The position numbers and the translations under genes are program-made. This document shows positions 11,300 through 24,059 of a DNA stretch of 64,000 bases, piece after piece. The stretch's first letter is position 1. Each line of letters starts with the position of its first letter. The notes beneath the pieces were generated by a model. That model saw only the letters and a program-made list of their open reading frames with translations. It made no database searches and had not been told where the DNA came from. Location: NCBI RefSeq assembly GCF_000002425.4, contig NC_037263.1, positions 6,572,959 through 6,636,958 of the forward strand, read 5' to 3'. The stretch is from Physcomitrium patens (Eukaryota > Streptophyta > Bryopsida > Funariales > Funariaceae).

Positions 11300-12963
11300 A
11301 AGTGAATTGGCGAATTAATATGCCTTATGTACTAACTGCTCAAATAATAAGATCTTAGCTTCAGCTATTTTTTAGTGAGTAGATCTTTTAGTTTCTTCTT
11401 CTTAATGAAGGTTTTTGTTTGGAATCCATTGGATTCTACAACTCTCTTATTGATTTGAAATCAAGCAGGAAAGTTGATCGTGCGTGATGGTCAAAGGGAT
11501 ATCTTTTGACATGACCTTGTTGTCAAGATCTCAATCAGAGCTTATTCTCCCATTGGATGGCCATTAAGCTGAGTTTAAGTATTTTATTCAATGGATTGAG
11601 TCACAAGCAGTTCATTAGGATGATACTGGAAGTTACGCAAACTTTGAAATAATAATGTAATTGTCATGGATTTTATATTGTAAAAATTCAGATTGCAGGT
11701 AATTAATATCAATTGTACCATGTGTTGGTACATCTATGTCACTAGATCATTGACGCTTAAGATAGGATGAGTAAATTTGTAGTAATATCTCTGATATAGA
11801 CATGCTAACAACTTCATATTCCACCTCTGAAATTATAATTTTTGGACTGTAATTTGGTGTTGTCATGTTTAGTAGAAAAGTCCACAATTGAGTTTCAATA
11901 TATGAAATGTGGCATTGATTTCTAACTACCCTCACTAATTAAAATGTCGTAGCGAAGAATAGTTGATATAGTTTAAGCATATTTGAATTTCTACGATTCA
12001 TTTTCATAGCAAGTCTGACACACGAATCAATTGTCTTAATCAAAGTTGTTGAAGGACTCATCTACAGCATTCTTCTCCTACAAAAGATTATTTTCAAGTC
12101 AATCGACTCCAAAAGACTTCAAAAAGTACCATTTTGTGCCATGTTTGTATATGAATGTATCGTTTCACCATCTCTTTTTTTATTCCGATTAAAATGTATA
12201 TGGAGTACAATGTGAAAGGTTCCTATTACATATCTCATTACTTGCACGTAATTTTAGTCTTAGAAAACTAGACAATTTAAGGTATTTTCTTAAAGCTAGG
12301 ATTTACCAATGAGTTTAATCTCTCTCACTCAAGTACTGCTACAAACTTATCTTAGTATTAATAGATGCTTGTTTCACTTCTTGCTAGCCAACACATCAAT
12401 GTTTGGCTACAATATTTTTGTTGTTATTTATTGATATTTTATTTTATGTCAAAGATGTGATAAATATAAACACCTTCTTCCTATGGAAATTTCAAGTCAC
12501 TACATAATTGACGACATTACTAGATTTTAAAGGTGGTGCTGATAGAAAGATCCCAAAAATAGTAGTTTTTTTCTATATTTTGTTTTATATTTTTGTCAAT
12601 CTTTCATTACAAATTATGAATTTTTGTTCACAATCCAAATGCATTGATTCAATTATAAGACCCAGATTTTGAAGCTTTGCTAAGCTGAGTGCATACCACA
12701 CAATGATGTAGATAAAACAAGAATGAGAGCTAAGAGGATTTGGGCTGGGAGTCTCGAGAACAAGGCCATGACAAGGAATGAGGGAATGGCTAGGAACAAG
12801 GGTGCAATGATGTAGGTTGATTTAATAAAAGTCTAGGTTGCTTTAACATTCCCCTACATTCAAAGAAAATCATTAGTTTGTTATGATTTAGAAAAAAAAT
12901 ATACTACAAGTAAAAATCACAAGTAGTTAGAAATTTTCAAAGAATAAAGTAAGACTTTCTGTA
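10691..12963. other. AT-rich noncoding stretch
   Basis: I see no coding exons. The stretch holds an A homopolymer of about 25 bases near 11270-11296, short AT-rich repeats (AAATAAATAAATAAATAAATG near 11210), and a less AT-rich patch at 12660-12860 with two near-repeats of CAATGATGTAG (12701 and 12807). No intact element boundaries were recognised. Confidence 0.5.
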
Positions 12964-13235
12964 TGTTGAGAATGTTTAGAAAGACACAAGAGTAATATTA
13001 AGTAATACATACACACAAAAGTAATAGTAAGTCATACACATAAGAAGATTTCTAAGAAGAGAGAGTTTCACACATAAAATTTTATTGATCTGATTGTGTC
13101 TCGTATACAAGAAGAAAAAAGGGGAGAGGATAAACAATACTTCTCCACTAGATTCTAAATATTGTACCTATGGTATTTACTGTAGTCTATAGTAAATATT
13201 TTGGAGAGCGTCAGCTACATTTAATGATCTCAACA
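12964..13235 (-). repeat. Element C 3' LTR (272 bp)
   Basis: Matches 18513-18755 over its length, with indels near the outer end (an extra ACACACAAAAGTAATAG-like segment). It has clean 7-bp terminal inverted repeats, TGTTGAG and CTCAACA. Confidence 0.9.
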
Positions 13236-13248
13236 TTCCTCCTCACTC
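13236..13248 (-). other. Element C polypurine tract
   Basis: On the minus strand this reads GTGAGGAGGAA immediately before TGTTGAG of the 3' LTR, in the position expected for plus-strand priming. Confidence 0.75.
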
Positions 13249-13445
13249 ATCATAATATTTACATAATATAAAATTTGTATAGAATTATGATCTATACTTT
13301 TCTGTAATCTTGCAAGATCAACAATTATTGCCTCATTAAAACCTTATCTAAGAAAATCTTATTGTATTTGAGGAAAAAACCATAGATGAAGGAAAAAGAG
13401 TACAACATCATTTTTTTTAATTATTTAAAGAACTCATTAACTTTT

Positions 13446-15030
13446 TTATTCAAAAAAAGCAAGTCTCCATATATCAATGCCATAAATAAGTCCACGATGG
13501 TTGCACACTGGGAGAGCTTTGGTGAAGAGATCAGCAAGGTTATTTGTAGATTCAATTTTTTTAATTATAAGTGTTTGATTAATAGTCAAGTCATCGATAT
13601 AACTAAAATACTTTAGATCAATATGCTTTGTCATGTTGCCTTCAATGAAACCAACTTACATCTATGTAATACAAGCACTAATATCTTCATGCAAGATAGT
13701 TGGAGAATCATCATATGAAAATCCATAAGTTGTTTGAATGAATTTAGTAATTGATTGTAACCAAATATATTCTCGAGATGCTTTACGTAAGGCAATAATT
13801 TTTGCATGGTTGGATGAAGTTGCAGTTATTGTTTGTTTCACTGATTTCCATCATATTGTAACTCTATGTCTTAAAAATACATATCTTGTTTGAGATTTAG
13901 CTGTTGCAGTATCAAATTTATATCCTACATCACAATATTCAACCAATTTTAGATCTGCGAATTGTGTGTAGTATAATTCCAAGTCTTCAGTATCTTTTAA
14001 ATAACGTAATAAATATTTGATGCCATTTCAATGTCGTAATATTAGACATACATTATGTCTTGGAAGAACACTAACTGCAAATGCAATATCTGATCTTATA
14101 GATGTAGCTAAATACAAAAGTGCTCCAACTGCTACAAGATATAGATATTGATCTCCCAATATTTCTTCCTCCTCTTCGCATAGATAATATAGATCATGAC
14201 CATAACGACCACGTCCAACCATTAGTGTAGACAATAGATAAGCATCAATCATATTAAATCTTTGTAAGATTCATCTAATATATGTTAGTTGGTAGAGAAA
14301 AATACTACCATCTATTAGATGCATAATCTGAAGACCAATGCAAAAAGTTATTTTTCCTAGTATTTTCATCTCAAATTCACATATAAATAGATTAATAGCT
14401 ATAACATATACAGATGTAGTATCCACTAAATTAAGATCATCAACATATATAGCGATGATCACAAAATCAATTTTATCTTATTTGATAAAAAAACAAGAGA
14501 TTAAAAGATCACTTATAATATTATTTATAATTAAATAATCTCGAAGACATTGATATCACATGCGTCCGGATTGTTTTGAACCATACAAGGCCTTACATAA
14601 TTTAATACCATGATATTGTCCAAAAGCGGGTCAATTTGGAGTTCCTGTTTTTAAGCCAAGTAGAACTTTCATATAAATATTTGTATCAACAGAACCATAT
14701 AGATATGCAATTACTATATCTATCAGATGTATTTCAAAGGTGGTATGAATTGTCATTCCAATAATATATCAAAATGTAATTGAATCCATGACTGGAAAAT
14801 ATGTAGATTCATAATCAATGCCAAATTATTGAGTAAATCTTTGAGCAACAAGACGAGCTTTATAGCAAGTTATTTGGCCTTCAGCATCTCGCTTGCATAT
14901 TAATACCATCTTATATCCCACAAGACAAGATATAAGAGTATCTATAATTGGACCAAAGACTTTCTTCTTACGCAAAGAGGCATAGTCCTCCTCAATAGCA
15001 ATTTTCTATTTTGACCAATAAGAGCAATGC
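13446..15030 (-). pseudogene. Element C reverse transcriptase and RNase H, broken
   Basis: Reading the minus strand from about 15000: KARLVAQRFTQ (RT fingers), then the palm motif YVDDLNLVDTT in 14462-14271, FEMKILGKITFCIGLQI, and YLATSIRSDIAFAVSVL (14252-14028). RNase H ends with TKHIDLKYFSYIDDL and NLADLFTKALP (13634-13446), the usual copia C-terminus. The YVDD metal-binding pair is intact. Frameshifts and stops separate the blocks, and the segment around 14500-14960 can only be read in fragments. Confidence 0.85.
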
Positions 15031-15197
15031 ATTGCTTCTTTGATAGTTTGAAATTTAGGATCGTCTTCTTTGCAAGAAAGGGCTTCTATAATCATATATG
15101 CAAATGATTCATCTACCATAATAGATGTTCTGTCCCAAATATCACCTGTAGGACAATACAGAATAGATAATTCTTTACTCAACTTGTTCTTATTCCT

Positions 15198-16796
15198 TCA
15201 AATTTCAAGGTTGTTTTTCATAGGAATTGAAAGTACATTATGCATGGATATATCATCATGAATTGGTAGTCTTGATAGATGAGTGGCAATTTCTTGAAAA
15301 ATAATACCAAGATTAGTCAATTTAATAGCTTTCTTTTTACGTGGTTGCTTATCTGGTCCACGAGTTCTTTTAGTTGTTGTTGTTATAACTTGAGGTAATG
15401 TAGTCAATGGCACTGCAATCTGAGTATGTGCATTCTGAGCCTCATTAATAAGAACTCTTGTAATTCTAGATGCATCATTAAAGCAATCGAGTATTTCATC
15501 TATGATCCATTTTAGATGCAAAATCTTAGCAACTTCAATTTCTACCAAAGATGTTATAGGATCGGGATTCATTGTAAATGTTTTTGGTACTTCAAATATG
15601 AGTATTTTATTTCTTTGTTGATTGGATATTCCTCCTTGAAGAGATGAAAATATATTTTCTTCAAAACAGCAATTTTACAAACATGTACGTAATAATGTGC
15701 CACTTGATGGATCAATAATACAAATAATGCTTGGTGAATCAAAACCAACATATATATCTTCTTGTCGATGAGCTTCAATGATACGTTCTTGAGATTCAAG
15801 TACTGGAATCCAAGCACGGCAATCAAATACTGGTAAGTAAGATACATTTGGAACACAACCTGAAATGAGTTCATGTGGTGGAATAATTTCAAGAGAAGAA
15901 GGACAAAGGCATATTAATGCTGCAGTATGTAAAACTACATGATCCTACACAGATGCATGTAAATTTGCATGAAGGAAGAGTGGTCGGGTAATGAGTTGTA
16001 TACGCTTTATAAATGACTCTTCAAGTCCATTTTGAGCATGTTCATACGGAACACAATATGTCAACTCAATTTCTGTTGCAATACAATAGTCTTCAAAAGA
16101 CTTTGATGCAAATTCTTTTACATTATCTATATGCAATGTTTTTATAGGATAATCAAGAAAATGTGCCCGAAACAAATAAGTATAGATATAAGATTGGCAA
16201 ACACCATGTTTCGAGTTGATAATAATAAAATATGTGAGTATTTACTTGATGCATCAACAAGGACCAAAAAATAACGAAATGGTCCTAATATTGGATTAAT
16301 AGGACCACAAATACCACCATGCAATCTTTCAAACATTAGTGGTAATTCTTGTGGAAGTTTCCAAATTGAAGGCCGAATAATCATTTTACCTTGCATACAT
16401 GCATGCATAACATGATTCCATAGAGTCTACATCTGTAGGCTTTAAATTGTGCGAAGTTATACATGGAATGATCTTTCTAAATAATGTGGATCTTGGATGT
16501 CTCAATCGTCCATGCCAGAGAGAAACACGACTCTCTGTGATAGATGACGCAAAATTAAATATAATGGGAGGCCGAATCACAATTTGGTATAAACTATTTT
16601 CTGTACCAAAAGCTTTTTCAACAACTTTATGGTTCTTTGCAAGAACCAAAACCTCTTTTTTATTTAAAGTGGCAGTCGAGAGGTGATAACCATTAATACG
16701 CACATTTCGGTAGCTGATCAGACTTTGAGGTGCTGAGGGTACAAACATCACATGTTTACATTTTATGATAGAACCCGCAGGTAATTTTATCATCAC
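15198..16796 (-). pseudogene. Element C GAG-pre-integrase and integrase, catalytic Asp lost
   Basis: The GAG-pre-integrase part (16796-16386) includes RVSLWHGRLRHP and ends with CYAC, the second half of the HHCC zinc site. The catalytic core follows in 16408-15945: HGGICGPINP, where copia integrases have HGDICGPI, so the first catalytic Asp appears replaced by Gly; FLVLVDASSKYSHILLLSTRN; HIDNVKEFASKSFEDY with the second Asp; NGLEESFIKR with the Glu. The C-terminal part (15892-15198) carries a weak integrase tail and a K/R-rich linker (RTRGPDKQPRKKKAIK) toward RT. Confidence 0.82.
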
Positions 16797-17150
16797 TATG
16801 ACCTCTTAGAAACAAAACGTATTTGCTCCAGTCATGATCATCATATTTTTAGTTTGTCAAGTTAAAGATTTTTCAATAAAAAATTGTCTATCTCACAAGA
16901 TAGTATGTATTGTTGCAAAATCAATGAGCGCATCATTTGATTCATCATTAGAAGTTTTCTCATTTATATAAGCCTCTACGTCATCAACACCAATTGAATC
17001 CATAGACGCATCCATGGTGTGAACTTCATGAGCCTCAGCTCGTAGTTTCTTATTTTCTGGGAACTTTTTAATAAAATATTCCGAAGTACGGCACGTATGT
17101 ACAAAATGTCAAATCATTCCACACTTATGGTAAGAATGCATCTCTGATTT
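16797..17150 (-). pseudogene. Element C zinc knuckle and protease region, degraded
   Basis: A CCHC knuckle can be traced at about 17095-17145 on the minus strand as YHKCGMI-stop-HFVHTC. The first Cys is Tyr and the Gly before His is a TGA stop, so RNA-binding function is lost. The protease between this and the GAG-pre-integrase start is too damaged for its active-site triad to be placed. Confidence 0.6.
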
Positions 17151-17419
17151 TTTTCTCTACTATAATTAATAGTAGAACATTTATTCTTTCTATATGAGTA
17201 GAAATGGTCATGACTATGACTATCTTGATACTTATAAGCATGTTTCCCATGTTTATATAATTTTTTCTTAGATTTTGAAATATTAAGTATATGAGATTCT
17301 AGAACTATAGTTCTAATAGGACGAGCTTATGCATTACACAAGAGTAGCTCATTTTGCTTCTCTCCAAGAAGTAGATAGGACATGAAATCAGAATGATTCT
17401 GAAATTTCATGTTCCTATA

Positions 17420-17962
17420 TTATTGTGTAAGCATAGCAAATACATGAAGAAATGTAGAGAGATTTTTCTCAATCATTTCTTCTTCAGAGATGATTTTTCC
17501 ACACAATCGTAATTCTGAGACAATACTATATATTTTACTATTAAAAGCATTTAAATTTGAAAAATCCAAGACACGTAAATGTGTCCAATTATGATATGTG
17601 CGTGGAAGGAAAATGGTCTCTTGATCATCAAACTTGGATTTAAGATTCTTCCAAAGTTCTACAGGATCTACCATTTCCAAGTATTGATGTTGTAATGTAG
17701 GTACAAGATGATGACGAAGGAGAAGAAGTGCTTTCCAAAAAATAGCAAGAAGAATATAAATACTTATTGTAGGAGTTTCTTCAAATATAATGACATTCGA
17801 GAGTTGTTCTACAAATAAATTTATTTTTGCCATTTTTGCCCATAATAGATAATTGTTTCCATCCACAGTCAATGGTTGAAATAAAAGAGCTTGAAGATGT
17901 TGGGATGTACTAGTAATAGTTGGAACCATAGTAGAAGCAGTTGAAAATGTTGAAGCACTCAT
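17420..17962 (-). pseudogene. Element C gag (UBN2-type), 5' end of polyprotein
   Basis: 180 codons are open from an ATG at 17962. The start is Ser/Thr-rich, then the typical copia gag block appears: LTVDGNNYLLWAKMAKINLF, DPVELWKNLKSKF, LRVLDFSNLNAFNSKIYSIV, LRLCGKIISEEEMIEK. This domain forms the particle shell. It lies about 550 bases inside the 5' LTR, and the frame is lost before the zinc knuckle. Confidence 0.85.
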
Positions 17963-18497
17963 TATAAATAAATTTGTAAAGAAAGTACAAGATCAAGTAG
18001 AAAAGTTGAGTAAAACGTATCTTAAAATATAAAATCAAATAAAATGATAAACTTGAACTTGAAAAATAAAAATGTTAATTTTTTTATTTTTTATTTTTTA
18101 TTTTTTAAGGAGAGATTGTAATTTAAGGCAGCAGAACAGCAGTAGGACGGCAGTAGCTTACGAGGCAACATCAATGTCAACGACGGTAGAGTGGCAGCAA
18201 TAGTAGCAGCGACAGTTTGTCAATAATTTAGTGGTAGCTCAGTGGCAGCTCGGCGACAGCTCAATGGTAGCTTAAGGGCAACTTGGCAGCTAGCATAGGG
18301 CGCAAGAAGGTGAAGCTGGGCTAAATCAAGTATTCTAAGCAAGCATGGCAAAGAGTGGAACAAGTACTCTAAGCAAGCAGCTAATGTATGAGGGGCCAGC
18401 AAGAAGAGCAGCAAGATCATGAGGCAAACATTGAGCAAGAGTAGCAAGAAAAGTCAAGACTAGAGCAAAAAAAATTTGAGATAGTATGTAGAAGAGA

Positions 18498-18512
18498 GTC
18501 ATGCTGATAACG
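18498..18512 (-). other. Element C primer-binding site
   Basis: Adjacent to the 5' LTR, the minus strand reads CGTTATCAGCATGAC. It resembles the TTATCAGCACGA-type primer sites of plant copia elements, which pair with an internal part of initiator tRNA-Met. Confidence 0.65.
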
Positions 18513-18755
18513 TGTTGAAAATGTTTAGAAAGACACAAGAGTAATAGTAAGTAATATACATAAGAGAGTTTCTAAGGAGAGAGAGCTTTACACATAAAAT
18601 TCTATTGATCTGGTTGTGTCTCGTATACAAGAAGAGAAAAGGGGAAAGGATAAACAGTACTTCTCCACTAGACTCTAAATACTATAGGTACAATATTTAC
18701 TGTAGTGTACAGTAAATATTATGGAGAGAGCTAGCTACATTTAATGATCTAAACA
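18513..18755 (-). repeat. Element C 5' LTR (243 bp)
   Basis: Partner of 12964-13235, shorter by about 29 bases. Outer end AACA, inner end TGTTGAA. The terminal inverted repeats have each lost a base relative to the other copy. Confidence 0.9.
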
Positions 18756-21700
18756 TTGTAATAAACCTGTAGCTTTTCCCGCCGACTGTGCTGTTGCATT
18801 TCTCTAGGACGTCAACGATTCCTTCACGTTTTGGAATCTCTCGAGAGGGTTTGCAAAAAAGTGTTACAGAACTCAGTCAAAGTTTTTAGAGGTAGTAATG
18901 CCAATGTAGATCGTATCCGATACATACAACACTTCTAAGGAAGAAAAACTTGTGAACAGCATGTCTGCTGATAGAGCCGTCCGGACTTATCACGACTTCT
19001 CGAATAATCACAACAATGAGGAATTCCTCATTCTACTAGTTACTCCGAATAAATATACCAGTATTTGGTAAAAGTTTAGTGAAATCCTTGTCATTACTAC
19101 GCAGTTTCAAACTCTAGCATTGCACTTGTAGCTTGATTTTCTTCAATCCTTCTTTCTGTCTATTTAAATGTACAGATGTTGAAAACATTTCAATTTCACC
19201 AGGCGTTCGTGAAGCGTCAGCAGCGATGGTGGATGTTAGATAACATGCAGTGTAATGTGGCTCCGACGTACACAACCCAGTTCGTGATCAGTGTGAGGAA
19301 ATCCGGAGGAACATGAAGGGGTTTAGTCAAAGCATGCGTTCGAGTCGAATGCATTTGAGAATCGGGAATTGAAGAAGTTTGGGACGGACACGTGAAAATC
19401 AGCCAGCTGAACTTCGTGTCGCTTCATGTGAAACTCCGTAACTGCCCAGGGTCGCAACCCCTTGTTCTTTCTCTCTGTATTCACTTCTCTTTCCCATTTG
19501 GTTTGCAATTTCTTGAAGCTGGGTTTAGGAGTGAATTGTTTCGTCAGGAATCACATAACGAACTGTTCTGCGCAAGCATGGGTGTGATCAGTGGGGTGCA
19601 AGGCACAAAGCAGACGCAATCGCTCCTTTGAGGTATTTTGAGCACTGTGAGGCGGTACAATTGCAAAGTATTTTGTGCAAAGACAAGTGGCACCAGTATA
19701 CTTGGGAATATTGAGCAGTATTTTGTGCTTGGGTTCTCACCATTCTTCCAGATTAGGTCGTGATTTGGCCTGTCGGTGGGGCTGGTGGAGTCAGGAGTCT
19801 TTGATTTAGTTTTTTCTCTTCCTCTTTGTATCTGCAAAGATTTCTCTATACCATAATTCTAGTTCCACCTTCATGCTTGGTATCTAAAAGTTTTCTAGTT
19901 ATTTTCCGTTCTTGTGTCGTGTGCATCAAAGTGGAAATAGAGTAATCTTGGTGTGGATGAGTCATCAAAACTATCCATGAGCGAAGATTCAAAAGTGGAA
20001 ACATGTAGCAAGAGCTGGTGCGTCCCTGGCATGCAAATTAAGTAACCGCTTTAGCAGACCCTAATATTGCTTAAATTATTTAGATACAGCACCGGCACCA
20101 TGGCCGACAAACCTAAATTCACAGATGTATGAAATCCTGATTGTAGACATTCACAGTCAACACGAGTGGGCGGGAGAGGCTTGGACATGTGCATGACAGG
20201 CTGGACCCACGATAAGTTTCGTTTTGAACTCTGATTCCTACCCAACTTTTCACGACGTCCTAATTCTGACTTGACCAAAACTATTTTATCAAGAGCTGGA
20301 TTCCATGCTCTGGTGTCATCTTGTACAACTCAGCATGTATTCACTTGCATTTGTTTGATTATTCGTTTATTTATTTGTGTGTTGTTTAGATTGTAAAATG
20401 AAGTAAAATGAGTAGAGTAAGTTAGAGATTCGTATTTTTTTTCAAGATTTTTGTTTTTCTTTTTTTTCTTTTTTTTCTTTTTTTTTATTTCTTTTGTGTG
20501 GGTAATATATCTGAACAAATGTTATGTTTGTTTAGTGTTCTTTTTCCATAGAATGAAGCATACTGGTCTGAATTTTAATCTTTCATTTGCTGCCATTGAA
20601 TTCAAATCATGCAAACTGAGCCAGGCTTTCAAATTGTAATGAGATCACATGTGTTTACTAAGTCTTTGTTTTTTCTAAGTCTTTAAGGCCTTTATAAATA
20701 AGAAATTCAATTAAAGTCCCAAATGATGTCTATATTCCTCTTTATAAAGATGGAAGCACTGTCATGTATTTTGCGTTTAGAATATCTATAATGTCACCAC
20801 AATTTTGCTATTGCCATCACAATCTCCCAACACATGCCATTTTTGTTCAATATTTTTCAAACCAATCATATAAACTATTTAGAAATTAAATTATTGCTGA
20901 AATTATGTAGTAAAATTGTGGATAGTAGAGTATAAAGTTGTTGAAGTAAAATAAGTAACTGAATAAGTAGGGAAACAGATTGAATTAACATTCTAAATCT
21001 CATATAATAATTAAAAGTAATAAATGTGATATATTCAATTACGTTTGTGTATTTTTATATACCTATGCATGTATACAAGCAAATTTCATCTAAAACACAA
21101 AGAATTATTATTTACTCCATATGATATTTTTTGAATTTATTTATTTAAATATTGTACTAAATAGTTATTGGTTCGTTTAGTAATAATAGTTTGAATTAAA
21201 GTTCCTAAACAACAATCTAATGATTTATCTTCTCACAGAAACAAAGTGTATCATTAAATTTAAGATGTTAGACCTATGCAAACACAAAATACATGTTGAT
21301 TTTTATATAAGTCATTCAAGTATTGTACATCAGTCTAAGCCACCACTTGCTTTCTAAGCCACCACTTGCTTTCTTTACTATGTGTACATTTCTTGAGGAG
21401 AGGTACACAACAGGAATTGCATCGTAATGCACCCAAAGTCATGAAGATATTGAATGAGTGGATTTGTAGGACAAACTTATTAATTTCAAGCTGGTAAGTT
21501 GTTTGCTTTAGTGTAGGCAAAAGAAAGTTTGTCCATCAAAGAATAAAATGAATTTATACTTTGCTGTCCAAAAATACACAATATACCCCATTTCTTATTA
21601 CAGTAGAAATATTAGAATTAATAGTGAGAAGATAGAATTAATGTAGAATATAACAAGAAATAATATCGGTATATTTAGCACAAAATAGCTTTTCTTAAAA

Positions 21701-22714
21701 TCAAAATTATAGCAAATTTTATTAATTTTGTTTAAACCATGAATTCATGTCTATAACAACGGTGTTACAAGTATGTATATATGTGTGAATATACATACAT
21801 ACATACATACATACATACATACATTTAAAATATTTTTTTATAAAATGATAATAATTTTCTAATGGTAATAGTATACAACTTTAGCAAAAATGACACGTTG
21901 AAATATATTTTACTGTCAAATAATAACGCAAAGTCAAATCCACAAAAATAATACCATAACAAGATACTTTTCAATATTAAAGCTTACATTGCAACTAACT
22001 TTCAAAACATGTAGGAAGAGATCAAACCAAATAACTCACACTTATGCAAAAATAATTACACACACATGTGTATATATATACACATACATATTGGGCACAT
22101 AAAGATGCCTACAGATTATCCAACTCATTGAAGCAACTTCCAAATAAACACACCAAAACCCATTAACAACCTCCCACTTCAAAACTCATTAAATCAAACC
22201 AACACAACATCGGCCAAACACATCTACTCATAGTGCATTTGCTTACTTTGTTCAAAAGAAAGAACAATAGCTGAAAGAAAGCGAGGAAGCCCCTATACAT
22301 AAATAAAGAGGAACTTGGTGTTAGTTTTCTGCTCCAAATTGCATGGACAAGTGTAAGAAAGTGTTTAACATTAAACAAAAATTGAGGATTGAGATGGAGA
22401 ATGTGGAGGCACAAAGTGGGGAAATTCCACAAAAGATTCATCAAAGAACTGCAAAAAGACACACACCCTAATGCTCCCCGTTTAAGACGCAGCCAATGTA
22501 ACTGCACCCTCCAGCTTTGCCATGTTTGGCATGAGACTGTGGATAGAAGCACATGATCAGCTTCAAAAAGCCCACTATAGCATTTTATACTATGTAAAAC
22601 AACAAAAAGACAACAAAGAGAGAAAAAACAAACAAACGAACCGACAAACAGTGAGCGTGTCTCATTCACCATCGTTATCACCATCGCCAGAATTCCAGCT
22701 TGATTGCATGCTTT
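18756..22714. other. Noncoding stretch with low-complexity tracts
   Basis: 18770-20300 is less AT-rich than its surroundings but shows no convincing exon structure. From 20300 it is AT-rich. Tracts seen: a T-rich run with C interruptions at about 20434-20490, an ACAT tetranucleotide microsatellite at about 21791-21825, and an alternating CA/TG/TA patch at 22060-22090. The tandem sequence TAAGCCACCACTTGCTTTC occurs twice in succession near 21337-21374. Confidence 0.5.
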
Positions 22715-22840
22715 CTCACTCGGTCGCACGCTCGCTGATTTGTGGGTGGGTGTGTGCATGTGTCTGTGTGTGTGGGTGGCCTCACTCGGTCGCTCGCTCC
22801 CTGATGTGTGGGTGAGTGTGTGCATGCGTGTGTTTTGTGC
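22715..22840 (+). repeat. Tandem duplication of about 66 bp, GT-rich
   Basis: CTCACTCGGTCGC starts at 22715 (with one variation at the first bases) and again at 22781. Each copy continues through TGTGGGTG and a GTGTGTGCATG motif. A further GT-rich tract follows to 22880. Confidence 0.7.
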
Positions 22841-24059
22841 AGATATTTCTGTTTGTGTGTGTTTGTGTGTGTGGGTGGCCAAGCTCAGGCAGGAATTGGC
22901 ACAGTGGTCGATAAGTTGGAATAAGTGGATTCTAGCTTCAGCTACACTTGTAGTTGTCGATGTGGGTCACCGAGGTGGTTCAGTTGTAGAATGAAGATCC
23001 CGAGCCAGAGCTGGGTTGTTACGGAATCCAGGTGAACAAGTTGCAGATCGATCTAGATTTTCGGAGCGAAGGAGGGATGGAAGGGGAACACCCGCCGGGT
23101 CATAATGCTCTTGGCATGGCTCGGACGCTGTGTCTAGAGCTGGAGTCTGTTTGTATTGAGCGCTGGTGGAGTCCCTGATCAGATTGCCACAATGGGGAGA
23201 GGGGTTAGTTAACCCGGATTTGGAGTTGTCTGTGTGGGGGAGTTCACTATGGTAAGGATTCTAGCTAGAAGAGCCCGAGAGTAGGAATTGAATCCTGGAG
23301 GATCCCTGATCTGGTTTAAAATTGGGTTTTTGCTTGCCTCCGCTATCTTGAATGCGCCGCTTGAAAGCTGCTGTTGTTGTCGATTGATGAGGAGCATGAA
23401 CCGGGACGATCTTTAGCCTCGTGTGGGGGTGATGCACTTGAGTTGGATCACGCACTCTTCTTCGTCCTGCGTTCTGTTGTGGGTTTTCTTCATGCGTGCT
23501 GGCGCGTGCTTGGGTTGTAATCGGTTTGGAACGACCTTAGACACGGGGCTGTCATCAATGTGTCTCTCCACGACTGCTTTCAGTGCTGTCTGTGTTCAGA
23601 GCCAAGGGGTTGGTAGTTGCCAAACAGCCTTGTTGATGCCCAATTTCTGTAGCGAGTGCGTTGTGAAAGCCTGCGGAGTTAGTGCATCGTCTGCGGCATG
23701 GAAATGTCTCCGCTTCGCATTTGACCTTGGGTTCGGGTCGATTACGCACACAGTCTGCTAGTGGAATGCCGATTGAGCGAGATTCTCAATCCCGGCGATG
23801 AGAGGATCCACTTCAAACCCGTTTTCAGTGGCCACGTTGTAACCGGAGCCTCGGGTTTGATATGATCAGAGTTTGGTGGTTTTGGTCTTGCTCATCGATA
23901 TAAATCCTTCAGAGGTGATTTCCTTAGCGGTATGGCTCTGACTTGCGGTTTTGTAGCACTGAAATATTGGAATGGCACATGAGGTTGACCCATGAACCTC
24001 GGGGTGAGGATTCGAAGAAGCTCTCATAAAGAGGGCGTGAAGACTAGGATTTGAAAAAC

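Larger units (their letters stand above)
12964..18755 (-). mobile_element. Element C: Ty1/copia LTR retrotransposon, complete in outline, dead
   Basis: The plus-strand edges are TGTTGAG...CTCAACA on the left copy. Paired LTRs at 12964-13235 and 18513-18755 are flanked by CTGTA (12959-12963) and TTGTA (18756-18760), a 5-bp target duplication with one mismatch. Domain order on the minus strand is gag, zinc knuckle, protease, GAG-pre-integrase, integrase, RT, RNase H, which is copia order with integrase before RT. Many stops and frameshifts interrupt the polyprotein, so the copy is not autonomous. Confidence 0.92.

Noticed and set aside
21791..21825. Possible CRISPR-like or satellite array
   Set aside because: It is a simple ACAT microsatellite. 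No spaced direct repeats of CRISPR type were seen anywhere in the window.
22163..22882. Minus-strand ORF of 239 codons with His/Thr repeats
   Set aside because: Its start lies in the GT-rich tandem tract, read as HTHTH, and the remainder has no recognisable domain and shares the AT-rich composition of its flank. Low-complexity artefact.
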